A stretch of DNA of 64,000 bases from an uncultured Pelagibacteraceae bacterium (GCA_902582605.1 CACHSP010000002.1:62001-126000), one strand, 5' to 3'. Shown: positions 16,117 to 25,265, counted from the first letter of the stretch. Notes: a model not told the origin generated them from the letters alone. A program made the numbers and translations.

Positions 16117-16833
16117 TTACTTTTTTAAAATCAGACAAATAAGTTTGTCATTAAACCTTAGATTTTTCCTATATTTAGTGCTAATTTCATTAATCCCTTC
16201 ATTGATTTCCTTTGATTTAAAATTTAGCAGTGTTGAAATATACCTGTTCCTGATCATTTGAATATATTTTTTCCTTGTTATTTTTACTTTGAAAACAAAT
16301 TTTTTTATTAGGATTTTGAAATCTAAATTTAATATGAATTGAATTATTTGCTTATCCCTATTTAATGAATTTTTTAATTTTTTTTTCATTAATGAAAAAG
16401 TTGGGATTTCATTTTGATTTGTATTTAATGAAAATATGATTATTTTTCCCTTAGGATTAAGGGCTTCATTACATAAGAATAGTAATTGTTTAATTTCTTT
16501 AAATTTTAATAAATGAATTGTTTGCTTAATTAAAATTAAATCAAATTTTTTTTTATTTTTTTTAAAATATTTAATTGCATCAATTTTTTTAAAAATTATT
16601 TTTTTATCTTTATCTTTATGTCTCTCTATATCTATACCTGTTGGCTTATTTTTTAATCTCAATATTAAAGATAAAGAGCCTAATATTTTTCCTCTTCCAC
16701 ATCCAATATCTAAAATTTGAGAATTTCTGTTTAACTCAATTTGTCTTAATAAAAAATTATTAAAAGTCTGAATATATCTTTTTGAAGAAAGCCAAGTTTT
16801 ATTATCCCAATTTTTAATATTTTTTTTTACCAT
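16117..16833 (-). CDS. SAM-dependent methyltransferase, class I
   Basis: A 238-residue protein with the SAM-binding motif I ILDIGCGRGK near residues 40-49, an acidic ribose-binding end of strand 2 (TGIDIE), and motif IV FDLILIKQTIHLL. The C-terminal half is very lysine-rich. The substrate cannot be predicted: class I enzymes of this size methylate small molecules, lipids or proteins. It starts 18 bases after the MATE-type gene, in the same direction. Confidence 0.75.
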   Translation of the reverse strand: MVKKNIKNWDNKTWLSSKRYIQTFNNFLLRQIELNRNSQILDIGCGRGKILGSLSLILRLKNKPTGIDIERHKDKDKKIIFKKIDAIKYFKKNKKKFDLILIKQTIHLLKFKEIKQLLFLCNEALNPKGKIIIFSLNTNQNEIPTFSLMKKKLKNSLNRDKQIIQFILNLDFKILIKKFVFKVKITRKKYIQMIRNRYISTLLNFKSKEINEGINEISTKYRKNLRFNDKLICLILKK

Positions 16834-16851
16834 AATTTTTTAAATCTTAAA

Positions 16852-18165
16852 TTAAGCTTTAAATCTTTGATAAATTTTATCCAAATAATAAAATAATGAT
16901 AATCCTCTTAAAATCATAAAGAAACAGAGTGAAATCCAAATTCCTGTATTAGACAAATACTTTGTTAAAATTAATGAAATTAATAAATAGCAAAATACAG
17001 AAAAAATCATAGCATTTCTCAGCTCTTTTGTTTGAGAAGATCCAATAAAAATACCATCAAACTGATAACAGAAAGATGCAATAAAGGGCAACAAGATTAA
17101 CCAAATTACATAAGATGAACTTAACTTTCTGATATTTTCTATATCTGACATTAAATAAATTACATTTTCATTTATAAAAAAATAAATAATTGAGATCAAA
17201 AGACCTGTTAAAGAACTTAATATAAAAGAATTTTTAATAATTGTTTTAAAAAGTATTAAATTTTTTTTTCCCAGAGAGTACCCAACCAATCCTTCGGTAG
17301 AAAATGCATAAGCATCTAATATAAATGCTGACAAGAAAACTAAATTTATTAAGATAGCATTAACCGCAACATAATCCTCTCCTATTTGTGTTCCTAAATA
17401 AGTGAACCATAAAAAAGAAAATGTTAATAAAATGGTCCTAATAAAGATATCAAAATTAATATTAAAAATATCTTTCATCTTTTTTAAATCAAAAAGACTC
17501 ACTACATCAATCTTGATATTAAAAAATTTTTTTAAATAATTAAAAGTATAAATCAAAAATATTATAGACGTAATTAATGCTGAAAAAAAAGTGCCATAAG
17601 CCACTCCTTTTATATTTAAATCAAATTTTGTAACTAAAACGATACTTAAAAATATATTTAGAATAGAAAAAAAACCTATTATTAAGCTAGAAATTTTAGT
17701 TTTCTGTAAACCAACAAATAAACCTGTGAGAATATATAAAGTTAGTTCCCCAGGGGCTGAATAAATTCTAATTTTGAAATATTGAATATAAAATTCTTTA
17801 GTTAACTCAGATAAATCAAATATTTCTAAGCTTAAATTAAGAATTAATATTTGAGATAAAAAAATTAAGGCTGAAACTATCAATACAAACAATAAATTTC
17901 TTAAAATTATATTTAAAATTTCTTGGTAACTATTTCGCCCCAAGGCTTGAGAAACCATACCTACAGTTCCCATTCTTAAAAAACCAAAACTCCAAAATAT
18001 CATAGAGAACAAATTTGCAGCGACCGATGTTGCTGTTAAATAAGAAAGGTTTCCAAGATTTCCCATCAAGGCTGTATCAATAATACCAACTAAAGGAATT
18101 GCTAAATTTGCAAAGAAAATAGGGAAAGATAATTTTAAAATATAAGATATCGAAGATTTTTGCAT
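16852..18165 (-). CDS. MATE family efflux transporter
   Basis: A 437-residue inner-membrane protein with about twelve hydrophobic helices and the MATE hallmarks: N-terminal FPIFFANLAIPLVGIIDTA with LMGNLG, FGFLRMGTVGMVSQALGR, and a second half with YAFSTEGLVGYSLGKKN. This is the DinF-like branch, which exchanges H+ or Na+ for drugs or metabolites. It lies in a divergently packed strand run with a methyltransferase and the DUF4396/cupredoxin genes. Confidence 0.88.
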   Translation of the reverse strand: MQKSSISYILKLSFPIFFANLAIPLVGIIDTALMGNLGNLSYLTATSVAANLFSMIFWSFGFLRMGTVGMVSQALGRNSYQEILNIILRNLLFVLIVSALIFLSQILILNLSLEIFDLSELTKEFYIQYFKIRIYSAPGELTLYILTGLFVGLQKTKISSLIIGFFSILNIFLSIVLVTKFDLNIKGVAYGTFFSALITSIIFLIYTFNYLKKFFNIKIDVVSLFDLKKMKDIFNINFDIFIRTILLTFSFLWFTYLGTQIGEDYVAVNAILINLVFLSAFILDAYAFSTEGLVGYSLGKKNLILFKTIIKNSFILSSLTGLLISIIYFFINENVIYLMSDIENIRKLSSSYVIWLILLPFIASFCYQFDGIFIGSSQTKELRNAMIFSVFCYLLISLILTKYLSNTGIWISLCFFMILRGLSLFYYLDKIYQRFKA

Positions 18166-18192
18166 TTAATCAACTTAATTTAAAATTTTTGA

Positions 18193-18639
18193 TTAATGGC
18201 AAGCAACACCAAATTTTTTAAGTCTCCAATAATTATATGGCCATGGTGTTACAAAACCTGCTAAGAGCATAATCGGCACAACCCACCATGTTAATATTGC
18301 ACCACCAGTTAAAAAGTAATCAGTTAAGTTCATAGCAACTTCCATGCTAATCATTGATATAAAGCTCATTCCAATTGCAGTTTTAAATGCCTTAGAAAAA
18401 TCAAAACTTTGTTTCATTAAAATAATTGTTTCTAAAATGATACTTGTAATCAAACCATTAATGATGGCTAAAATCATAATACCTAAAACAGGAAATGGAA
18501 TTTTTGTAAGCTGAAAAAATAAAATTGTACCTAAATCTCCGATGGCACAACCTAATAAACACCAAGCAGTGTTTTTAGCACTTCTTTTCCAAGTATGTCT
18601 GCACGACCAATGAAAATTGGCCTTGGCTGTTGTGTCCAT
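18193..18639 (-). CDS. DUF4396 membrane protein
   Basis: A 148-residue protein with four membrane helices, matching the DUF4396 pattern as I recall it: KRSAKNTAWCLLGCAIGD, IPFPVLGIMILAIINGL, SMEVAMNLTDYFLTGG and WWVVPIMLLAGFVTPWPYNYWRLKKFG. It starts 3 bases after the stop of the copper-binding protein, so they are an operon; DUF4396 genes often accompany copper proteins in my recollection. A role in copper handling is inference. Confidence 0.78.
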   Translation of the reverse strand: MDTTAKANFHWSCRHTWKRSAKNTAWCLLGCAIGDLGTILFFQLTKIPFPVLGIMILAIINGLITSIILETIILMKQSFDFSKAFKTAIGMSFISMISMEVAMNLTDYFLTGGAILTWWVVPIMLLAGFVTPWPYNYWRLKKFGVACH

Positions 18640-18642
18640 TGA

Positions 18643-19146
18643 TTAATTTATATCAACTTTAGCAATCATTCCAACTTGATAATGACCAGGAACATTGCAA
18701 GCTACCTCAATGTTAACTGCATTATCAAATTTCCAGATGATTTCTCCCTTTTGTTTTGGCTCAAGCAAAACACTATTACTATGTGAGTGGGCCATGGCTT
18801 TATCCATTTTTGCCATTTTTTTCATCTTTTCTTTGTCAATAGAATCAGCCAAAAGTATTTCGTTCTCAACCATTTTAATCATTTCTGGTTGATGTTTCAT
18901 ATGCATCATTTTATTTGCAATATTAAATTCATGGACAAGCATACCAGCATTTTCCACTTCAAATTTAATTGTTTCACCAGCTTTAATTTGAAATGAACTT
19001 GGTTCATAATAGTTGTCATACATCACAACTTTAACTACACGTGAGACTTCACTTTCTTTACCTTTAGAGCCGATTTTCATATTTTTATCAGCATAGGCAA
19101 ATGTGTAAGTAAATAAAAAGATAATTAAAAATTTTAATATTTTCAT
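18643..19146 (-). CDS. Periplasmic cupredoxin-like copper-binding protein
   Basis: A 167-residue precursor with a signal peptide (cleavage near FAYA). It has the cupredoxin fold: MYDNYYEPSSFQIKAGETIKFEVEN, first copper His in LVHEF, and the Cys-x4-His-x4-Met loop ACNVPGHYQVGM. A Met/His-rich insert (MMHMKHQPEM...MKKMAKMDKAMAHSH) lies between strands and could bind Cu(I). Such proteins carry or buffer copper, often for cytochrome oxidase. It is followed by DUF4396. Confidence 0.82.
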   Translation of the reverse strand: MKILKFLIIFLFTYTFAYADKNMKIGSKGKESEVSRVVKVVMYDNYYEPSSFQIKAGETIKFEVENAGMLVHEFNIANKMMHMKHQPEMIKMVENEILLADSIDKEKMKKMAKMDKAMAHSHSNSVLLEPKQKGEIIWKFDNAVNIEVACNVPGHYQVGMIAKVDIN

Positions 19147-19219
19147 AATGTGTTTAGAAATAATTCCTCGTATTATTTTTACAATGGGTCAATTTGTACT
19201 TATGTGTTATTATAATTAA

Positions 19220-19900
19220 ATGATTTTCAAACAATTATTCGACAAAAACTCTTCTACATATACTTATTTAGTCTCGTCTGGAAAAGGAAGAGAAGCATTA
19301 ATTATTGATCCTGTGTTAGAAAATGTTGGCGAATACATAAATTTACTAAAGAAGTTAGATTTAAAATTAGTAAAAGTAATTGATACCCACATACATGCAG
19401 ATCATGTAACAGGGGCATCTAAGCTTAAAAATATTACTAAATGCTCTACTATCATGGGCGCCCATACTCCTGCGGATGCCGTTGAAATAAAAGTTAAAGA
19501 TGATGAATATATCAGTCTAGATAATTTTAAAATTAGAGCGATGTATACTCCTGGACATACTTCAGATAGTTATAGCTTTTTAATGGATAATTATCTTTTT
19601 TCAGGTGACACACTTCTAATTAACGGGACTGGTCGAACAGACTTTCAAAATGGTAGTTCAAAAGATGCTTATAATTCAATTTTTAATAAACTTCTAAAAT
19701 TACCTGAGGAAACTCTTTTGTACCCTGCTCATGATTATAAAGGCGAAAAAGTAAGCACGATTGGAAAAGAAAAAAAACAAAATCCAAGATTACAAGTAAG
19801 CAGTGTTGATGAATATATTGAAATCATGAACAATCTTAATTTAAAAAAACCTGCTCAAATTGATTACAATGTATCTAAAAATATTAATTTAGGTGTTTAA
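19220..19900 (+). CDS. ETHE1-like metallo-beta-lactamase-fold hydrolase (persulfide dioxygenase candidate)
   Basis: A 226-residue MBL-fold protein with the THIHADH motif (His57, His59, Asp61, His62), YTPGHTSDS and SGDTLLINGTGRTDFQNGS, and terminal LYPAHDYKG. The GTGRTDFQ-G and PAHDYKG motifs are characteristic of ETHE1 persulfide dioxygenases, which oxidise glutathione persulfide with a single iron, rather than glyoxalase II. It is divergent from the cupredoxin gene and convergent with a thioredoxin-like gene. Confidence 0.8.
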   Translation: MIFKQLFDKNSSTYTYLVSSGKGREALIIDPVLENVGEYINLLKKLDLKLVKVIDTHIHADHVTGASKLKNITKCSTIMGAHTPADAVEIKVKDDEYISLDNFKIRAMYTPGHTSDSYSFLMDNYLFSGDTLLINGTGRTDFQNGSSKDAYNSIFNKLLKLPEETLLYPAHDYKGEKVSTIGKEKKQNPRLQVSSVDEYIEIMNNLNLKKPAQIDYNVSKNINLGV

Positions 19901-19901
19901 A

Positions 19902-20270
19902 TTAAATAGAAGATCTTAAAGCTTTGTAGATTAGTTCTTTAGAAGTCTCTCCAAGACTCCGATAGACTTCTTTATTGTCTTTAAAAATTAAAAGTGTGGT
20001 TTGATATTGCACATTAAAGAAATTAGCAATTTCCTTGTTAGTAACATCAAATGAAAAATATTCAATATTTTTAAAATCATTTTTTGCTTTTTGCAAAACT
20101 TTCATTTGACTAGCGCATGACATGCAATACTTAATCCATGAGCTAACTACTACAACTTTGCCTTCAGATTGTGCTTTATCAAATAATTCTTTTTTAAAAG
20201 TTGTCTCTTTTTCCATTGCATTGACATTGAATGCAAATAAAAGAAAACAAAAAGTTAAAATTTTTTTCAT
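19902..20270 (-). CDS. Secreted thioredoxin-fold protein
   Basis: A 122-residue precursor with a short signal peptide (ending FNVNA). The mature part has a thioredoxin pattern with the active-site motif C-M-S-C in SSWIKYCMSCASQM and the later QYQTTLLIF segment with threonine where cis-proline normally lies. It resembles periplasmic thiol-disulfide proteins of the DsbD C-terminal or TlpA type. It lies 6 bases after azlD on the same strand. Confidence 0.7.
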   Translation of the reverse strand: MKKILTFCFLLFAFNVNAMEKETTFKKELFDKAQSEGKVVVVSSWIKYCMSCASQMKVLQKAKNDFKNIEYFSFDVTNKEIANFFNVQYQTTLLIFKDNKEVYRSLGETSKELIYKALRSSI

Positions 20271-20276
20271 GATTAT

Positions 20277-20591
20277 TTATACAACAAATATTAAAAACCA
20301 ATAAGAAGCTAATCCTGAAAATATTGTCGCAATTATACTTCTAGAGAAAATACCAATAACCATTGCAATTATTGCAGCTAATATCTTTGGATTATCATCT
20401 ATTTCGAACAAGCCTTTGTCATTAATAAAAATTGCCGGAAAAATTATTGCAGGAAATATTGCAGATGGCACAAATGACAATATTTCTCTAATTCTATCAT
20501 TAAACATTTCCTTTTTAATTAAAGCTATCATAGAAAATCTTGTTAGATACGTAATCAATCCACAATATAGAATTAATGCCCAGTTGCTCAT
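20277..20591 (-). CDS. azlD: AzlD-like branched-chain amino-acid export subunit
   Basis: A 104-residue protein with four hydrophobic segments and the AzlD start W-x-L-I-L-Y-C-G-x-I-T-Y-L-T-R, followed by LSFVPSAIFPAIIFPAIF. AzlD partners the larger AzlC in exporting branched-chain amino acids or similar compounds. It overlaps azlC by 4 bases, consistent with coupled synthesis. Confidence 0.82.
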   Translation of the reverse strand: MSNWALILYCGLITYLTRFSMIALIKKEMFNDRIREILSFVPSAIFPAIIFPAIFINDKGLFEIDDNPKILAAIIAMVIGIFSRSIIATIFSGLASYWFLIFVV

Positions 20592-21280
20592 ACTTTTTTA
20601 TTTTTCGTTGTTAAAATCATTGCAGTGAATAATCCTGCTAAAGCAGCAACTATGACGTAGGCTTTAAAAGGAATATAATTATATCCCAACGTAGCAACCA
20701 ATCCTGAAATAATTATTACAATCACATTTATAAGTTTTCTAAAATCATTAACTAATAGAGCTAAGAAAGTTAAAGGAACTGCAAAACTTAGACCAAGTTT
20801 TTCTGGGATTGCTGCTCCAAGTATAATTCCTAAAAATGTTGTTGATTGCCATATCACCCAACAAGTAGCTCCACCACCCACTAAGTGAAAATATCTATTA
20901 TTATCTTTATTTTTTTTTAAATATTCATTTGAAATTGCAAATGCCTGATCAATTAAAAAGTATGAAATAATTATTTTCCAGATTAATTTTAAATCAGATA
21001 GATGTTCAGATACAACTGCGCCATAAAGTAAATGTCTTGAATTAACAGCCCCAACAGAACTTATTATTACTAAAGATGAGGCTCCTCCTGAAAATAATTG
21101 CAATAATACTATTTGTGAAGCACCACCAAAAATAATTAGAGACATTGCCATTGTTTCAATTGGAGTAAACCCAATATCAATAGCTAATACGCCAAATATC
21201 AAACCAAAAGGGACCACTGGTATCATCAGTGGGCTTACGTCAATAATTCCCTTTAAAAAAACTTTAAAGTTACTTTTCAT
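20588..21280 (-). CDS. azlC: AzlC-like branched-chain amino-acid exporter
   Basis: A 230-residue membrane protein with the AzlC signature: a start with SPLMIPVVPFGLIFG, then a pore-like IIFGGASQIVLLQLF and NSRHLLYGAVVSEHL. Six or so helices are visible. It starts 17 bases after the iron transporter ATPase gene, so it could be read through from that operon, although no iron link is known. Confidence 0.83.
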   Translation of the reverse strand: MKSNFKVFLKGIIDVSPLMIPVVPFGLIFGVLAIDIGFTPIETMAMSLIIFGGASQIVLLQLFSGGASSLVIISSVGAVNSRHLLYGAVVSEHLSDLKLIWKIIISYFLIDQAFAISNEYLKKNKDNNRYFHLVGGGATCWVIWQSTTFLGIILGAAIPEKLGLSFAVPLTFLALLVNDFRKLINVIVIIISGLVATLGYNYIPFKAYVIVAALAGLFTAMILTTKNKKV

Positions 21281-21297
21281 TTTCTAAAAGGTTTTTA

Positions 21298-22359
21298 TTA
21301 GAAGCAAACTATATGATCAATATGAATTGGTCTTTTGATACCAAATTTTTCATCCACTTCATGTTGATGTATATGGTGTGAGTGAACAAATACTGGAATT
21401 AAAGTATTACTTGGAGCTCTAAGAGTATAAATAAAATTAGTGCCTCTAAATTTTCGATCAACTACCTCAAGTTTTAAATTACTTGTATCATCATGCTCTA
21501 AATCTTCTGGCTGAAGTAATAGTTGAACATTAGCACCTTCTGGATACTCTTTTATAAAATTCCCTTCAATAGTGCCTAAATCCCAGTTTTCTAAAGTATT
21601 TTTTCCAGTCACCTTTGCTGGAACCAAAATTCCTCTATTTAAAAAATTTACAACTTCAATAGAATTTGGCAAATGATAAACCTTGTAGGGATCATCAAAT
21701 TGTTTCAGTTCTTGATTTAAAATTATTCCGCATTTAGATCCTAAATAAAATGCCTCATAAGAGTCATGTGTAACAATGATTGTTGTGATCTTTAATTTAT
21801 TTAAAATTTTTTTTAATCTTACTTGGATTTCTTCTTTAAAACTTTGATCTACATTTGATAATGGCTCATCAAGTAACAACAAGTCTGGTTGCATTATCAA
21901 TGATCTTGCTAATGAGGCTCTTTGGGCTTCACCAGCACTTATTTCATGAGGATATTTATTAAGAATGTGAAATATATCTAATAAATCTACTATTTCTTTT
22001 AAACTAATTTTTTTCTCTTTTTTTTCCTTATTTCTTTCAGAACCAAGCGAAATATTTTTTTCAATAGTGTAATGTGGGAATAAGCTGTTATCTTGAAAAG
22101 CAAGTGAAACATTTCTTTCTTCTGGCTCTAAGTTAATATTTTCAGAAGATAAAGTTTTTCCATTTAATATGATTGATCCTTTTTTTAATTTTTCAAGGCC
22201 TGCAATCGTTCTTAAAATTGTAGTTTTGCCAATTCCTGAAGGACCTAAAAGACATATTACGTCACCTTGATTTTCAATTGCAAAAGAAACATTTTTAACT
22301 TTAGTTTTATTACCTACATTAAAATCAACGTTGTTAACTTCAAAAAAATTTTTAGTCAT
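21298..22359 (-). CDS. Fe(III) ABC transporter ATP-binding protein (FbpC type)
   Basis: A 353-residue ABC ATPase that powers iron import. Walker A is GPSGIGKTT near residue 38, the Q-loop is FQDNSLFPH, the signature is ISAGEAQRASLAR (an SAGEAQ variant of LSGGQ), Walker B is LLLLDEPLSNVD and the switch is IIVTHDS. The ~110-residue C-terminal extension resembles the TOBE-like regulatory domain of FbpC/PotA. It overlaps the permease gene by 8 bases. Confidence 0.88.
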   Translation of the reverse strand: MTKNFFEVNNVDFNVGNKTKVKNVSFAIENQGDVICLLGPSGIGKTTILRTIAGLEKLKKGSIILNGKTLSSENINLEPEERNVSLAFQDNSLFPHYTIEKNISLGSERNKEKKEKKISLKEIVDLLDIFHILNKYPHEISAGEAQRASLARSLIMQPDLLLLDEPLSNVDQSFKEEIQVRLKKILNKLKITTIIVTHDSYEAFYLGSKCGIILNQELKQFDDPYKVYHLPNSIEVVNFLNRGILVPAKVTGKNTLENWDLGTIEGNFIKEYPEGANVQLLLQPEDLEHDDTSNLKLEVVDRKFRGTNFIYTLRAPSNTLIPVFVHSHHIHQHEVDEKFGIKRPIHIDHIVCF

Positions 22360-23971
22360 TATTATCTCTTAAAATATATTTAGATGTAACAATTATGAAG
22401 AAAGTTGCAATCAAAATCAAAAATAATGAAGGTACCGCAGCAGCCTCAAGTAAATCCTCTGATGCAGAGATATAAGCTGTTGTTGCAAAAGTTTCAAAAT
22501 TAAAAGGTCTTAAAATGAGAGTAATTGGTAGTTCTCTTATTATTTCTAAAGAGACTAATATTCCAACAAACAATAAAGAATTTCTCAAAAAAGGAATATG
22601 GATATTCATAAACGTTTTTCTTTTTGAGTAACCAAGTAAATATGAGCTTTCATCAACTGAAATATTAATTTTCTCATAGCCTGATTTAATTCCATTGTAT
22701 GCAAGTGAATAAAATCTAATAAAGTATACAAGTACTAATCCAACAATTGATCCTATAAAAACTTTTTTGATAGAAACAAAACCCAAATTTTTAATCACAC
22801 TATCATCAAACCATGCAATAAAGGTTATGAACGCAACAGCTAAAATTACTCCAGGAATTGCATAACCTGAAATAGATAATGTGGATAAAATATTTAACGT
22901 TTTATTTTTGTTTACTCTATTTCCATAATTGGAAACCAAACCAAATATTATCAACAGCAGACTTGATAAAATTACTAGATAAAGAGTATTCATTAATAAA
23001 TCTAAGATTTTTAAATCAAACAAGTTTTCTGGAAATTTAATTGTCCAATACATCATCTGACTAAGCGGAAATAAAAAGCTTAGAAAGAATACTAAAAAAC
23101 AAAAAGAAAATGCCAAGAAAGCTTTTTTACCTGAAAGTTGTATTTTTTGTTTTTGTTTAAATCCTGCCTTGGTATTGAAGTGATATTTGGCATTTTTTCT
23201 CGATAAATTTTCTAAGATAAAAAGTGCAAAAATAAATAACAATAAAAAGAAAGATAATTGATTTGCAAATGCTAAATCGTCAAAGGCAATCCATGAATTA
23301 TAGATACCTGTAGTTAACGTATTTATTGAGAAGAAATCTACTGCACCAAATTCAGCTAGTGTTTCCATAGCCACTAGCGATAAACCAGCAACTATAGCAG
23401 GCCGCGCAGCTGGGAGAATAATTGAATAAAAGGCTTTAAACTTTGTAAACCCTAGGTTTTTTCCCAAATCAATTATGTTTTGCGATTGATATAAAAATGA
23501 CGCTCTCGCTAGAATATAGACATAGGCATAAAGTGAAAAAGAAATTGATAATACTACACCTAATAAACCATCAAACTTAGGAATGCTTTGGTTGTAATTA
23601 CCCTCACCAAATAAATTTTTTAAAATAGTATAGGCGGTTCCATAATTTTCAAAAAAAGCTGTTAAAGAATACGCATAGATATAAGGAGGTACAGCAAAAG
23701 ATAGAATTAGTGCCCATTTAAAAAAATTACTAAACGGAAAATTAAAAAATGAAACTAAGTAAGCCGATCCTGTCCCTATAATAAAAGTTAAAATTAAAAC
23801 ACTCACCAATAAGATTAAAGAGTTAAAAATATACTCCAATAAAAAAGTATCTTTTAATACTTGATAGTAATTAGAGGTATTATCAAAAAAACTAGAAAAG
23901 ACAGTTAAAATTGGAATGATTACAAATAATGAAATTACAAAAGAAGATATATACCAAAAATTTATTCTCAT
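22352..23971 (-). CDS. Fe(III) ABC transporter permease (FbpB type, fused)
   Basis: A 539-residue inner-membrane protein made of two fused permease halves. Each half has about six helices and an EAA-like loop (LGFTKFKAFYSIILPAARPA near residue 190 and LLGYSKRKTFMNIHIPFL near 455). This fused layout is usual for FbpB/SfuB/FutB iron permeases. It receives substrate from the downstream-named binding protein encoded at 24237-25265 and works with the ATPase overlapping its 3' end. Confidence 0.88.
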   Translation of the reverse strand: MRINFWYISSFVISLFVIIPILTVFSSFFDNTSNYYQVLKDTFLLEYIFNSLILLVSVLILTFIIGTGSAYLVSFFNFPFSNFFKWALILSFAVPPYIYAYSLTAFFENYGTAYTILKNLFGEGNYNQSIPKFDGLLGVVLSISFSLYAYVYILARASFLYQSQNIIDLGKNLGFTKFKAFYSIILPAARPAIVAGLSLVAMETLAEFGAVDFFSINTLTTGIYNSWIAFDDLAFANQLSFFLLLFIFALFILENLSRKNAKYHFNTKAGFKQKQKIQLSGKKAFLAFSFCFLVFFLSFLFPLSQMMYWTIKFPENLFDLKILDLLMNTLYLVILSSLLLIIFGLVSNYGNRVNKNKTLNILSTLSISGYAIPGVILAVAFITFIAWFDDSVIKNLGFVSIKKVFIGSIVGLVLVYFIRFYSLAYNGIKSGYEKINISVDESSYLLGYSKRKTFMNIHIPFLRNSLLFVGILVSLEIIRELPITLILRPFNFETFATTAYISASEDLLEAAAVPSLFLILIATFFIIVTSKYILRDNND

Positions 23972-24007
23972 AATTTATAATCCGCCTTATAAACATGAAA
24001 GTATTAT

Positions 24008-24052
24008 GTTCAAGACCTTAATAAGGAGACAACTTAATTAAGGCGCTTGAAC
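24008..24052 (-). promoter_or_regulatory. Intercistronic hairpin in iron-transport operon
   Basis: Arms 24008-24025 (GTTCAAGACCTTAATAAG) and 24033-24052 pair over about 17 bp with a one-base asymmetry (CG against A) around a 7-base loop. It lies between the binding-protein/small-protein genes and the permease gene. No T run follows in the direction of transcription, so it looks like an mRNA-stabilising or processing element that keeps binding-protein mRNA above permease mRNA rather than a terminator. Confidence 0.6.
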
Positions 24053-24062
24053 ACCCAGAAAA

Positions 24063-24233
24063 TCAAAAATCAAATACTTTTAGGATATGCGGAACCTCCT
24101 CAGTTTTAATTTCTGAAAGCTTTCTGTTATTTACTCTTTTATTGATTTTTTCACACTCCAAACTACATGGGGAACATGCTTTGGAAGACTTATTTAAATC
24201 AACTTCAGAAATAAATTTCTTTTTTTCTTCCAT
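24063..24233 (-). CDS. Small cysteine-motif protein in iron operon
   Basis: A 56-residue protein with three cysteines in CSPCSLEC (Cys20, Cys23, Cys27), flanked by charged helices and without a signal peptide. It begins 3 bases after the iron-binding-protein stop and precedes the permease. The cysteines could bind a metal or Fe-S cluster, or act in redox; this is inference. The reading frame is well placed but no family is recognised. Confidence 0.55.
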   Translation of the reverse strand: MEEKKKFISEVDLNKSSKACSPCSLECEKINKRVNNRKLSEIKTEEVPHILKVFDF

Positions 24234-24236
24234 TGG

Positions 24237-25265
24237 TTACTTCCAACCAGCGGCTGTCATTACTTCTACTGCAGCAGCTTGATTTTTTCCATAAGAAGCT
24301 AATTTAGTTTTCATATCTTGTTTGAAATCTAATCCTAAATTATTGACTACTAATGGACTTGGTGAAACACCATCAATCATTGGGAACTCAAAAGTATTAT
24401 TTGTAAAATGCTCTTGAGACTCTGGAGTTAATAAAAACTCTACAAGTTTAACAGCGTTAGCTTTGTTAGGTGCACCTTTTACTAAAGCAGCACAACTAAC
24501 ATTCATATGCGTTCCTCTATCATTTTGATTAGGAAAGAAAGCTTTTACTTTTTTTGCAGCTTCCTGTTGCTCTGCACCTTTTTTACCAGATAACATAAGA
24601 GCTAAGTAGTAAGTATTAGCTACCGCAATATCAGCTTCGCCAGCAGCAACTGCCATAATTTGTGCTCTATCATTACCTGTTGGTGTTCTTGCCATATTTG
24701 CCACAACTCCTTCAGCCCATGCTGCTGTTGCAGCTTTTCCATTATTTTTAATCAAAGACGCTACAAGAGATTTATTATAAATGTTACTAGATTTTCTTAT
24801 TACTAATCTACCTTTCCACTTTGGATCAGCTAAACCTTCATAAGTCATTCCAGATAATTCAGCACCAGTTACTCTCTCTGGTGAGTAATAAATTATTCTT
24901 GCTCTTTTTGCGATTCCAACCCACTTGTTTGTTCTAAAGCTTTTTGGAACAGCATCTTTAATTTCTGCAGATGTTAAACCACTTTGAAGTGCACCTTTTG
25001 CATCCATTGCACCACATCTACCTGCATCTGCAGTGATGTATAAGTCAGCAGATGAGTCTGCACCTTCACTTATGATTCTTTTTTCTAAAGCACCTGATTT
25101 TCCGTTTATCAAATTAACTTTAATCCCAGTCATATTTGTAAACTTAGAATAAAGCTCAGAGTCTGCTTTATAATGTCTTGCGTTAAAAACATTAACTTCG
25201 TTGGCAATTGCAAATGATGATGCAATTACTGAAAAGATTAACGTTATAATTGATATCTTCCTCAT
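24237..25265 (-). CDS. Fe(III) ABC transporter substrate-binding protein (FbpA/FutA type)
   Basis: A 342-residue periplasmic protein with a signal peptide (ending FAIA). It opens NVFNARHYKADSELY, typical of FutA/IdiA-type ferric binding proteins, with the iron-ligand tyrosine pair in ANTYYLALM near residue 220 and KSSNIYNKSLVASL in the hinge region. It binds free ferric iron and hands it to the FbpB/FbpC pair. Tandem Fur-like boxes lie 40-75 bases ahead of the start, so iron repression is likely. Confidence 0.9.
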   Translation of the reverse strand: MRKISIITLIFSVIASSFAIANEVNVFNARHYKADSELYSKFTNMTGIKVNLINGKSGALEKRIISEGADSSADLYITADAGRCGAMDAKGALQSGLTSAEIKDAVPKSFRTNKWVGIAKRARIIYYSPERVTGAELSGMTYEGLADPKWKGRLVIRKSSNIYNKSLVASLIKNNGKAATAAWAEGVVANMARTPTGNDRAQIMAVAAGEADIAVANTYYLALMLSGKKGAEQQEAAKKVKAFFPNQNDRGTHMNVSCAALVKGAPNKANAVKLVEFLLTPESQEHFTNNTFEFPMIDGVSPSPLVVNNLGLDFKQDMKTKLASYGKNQAAAVEVMTAAGWK

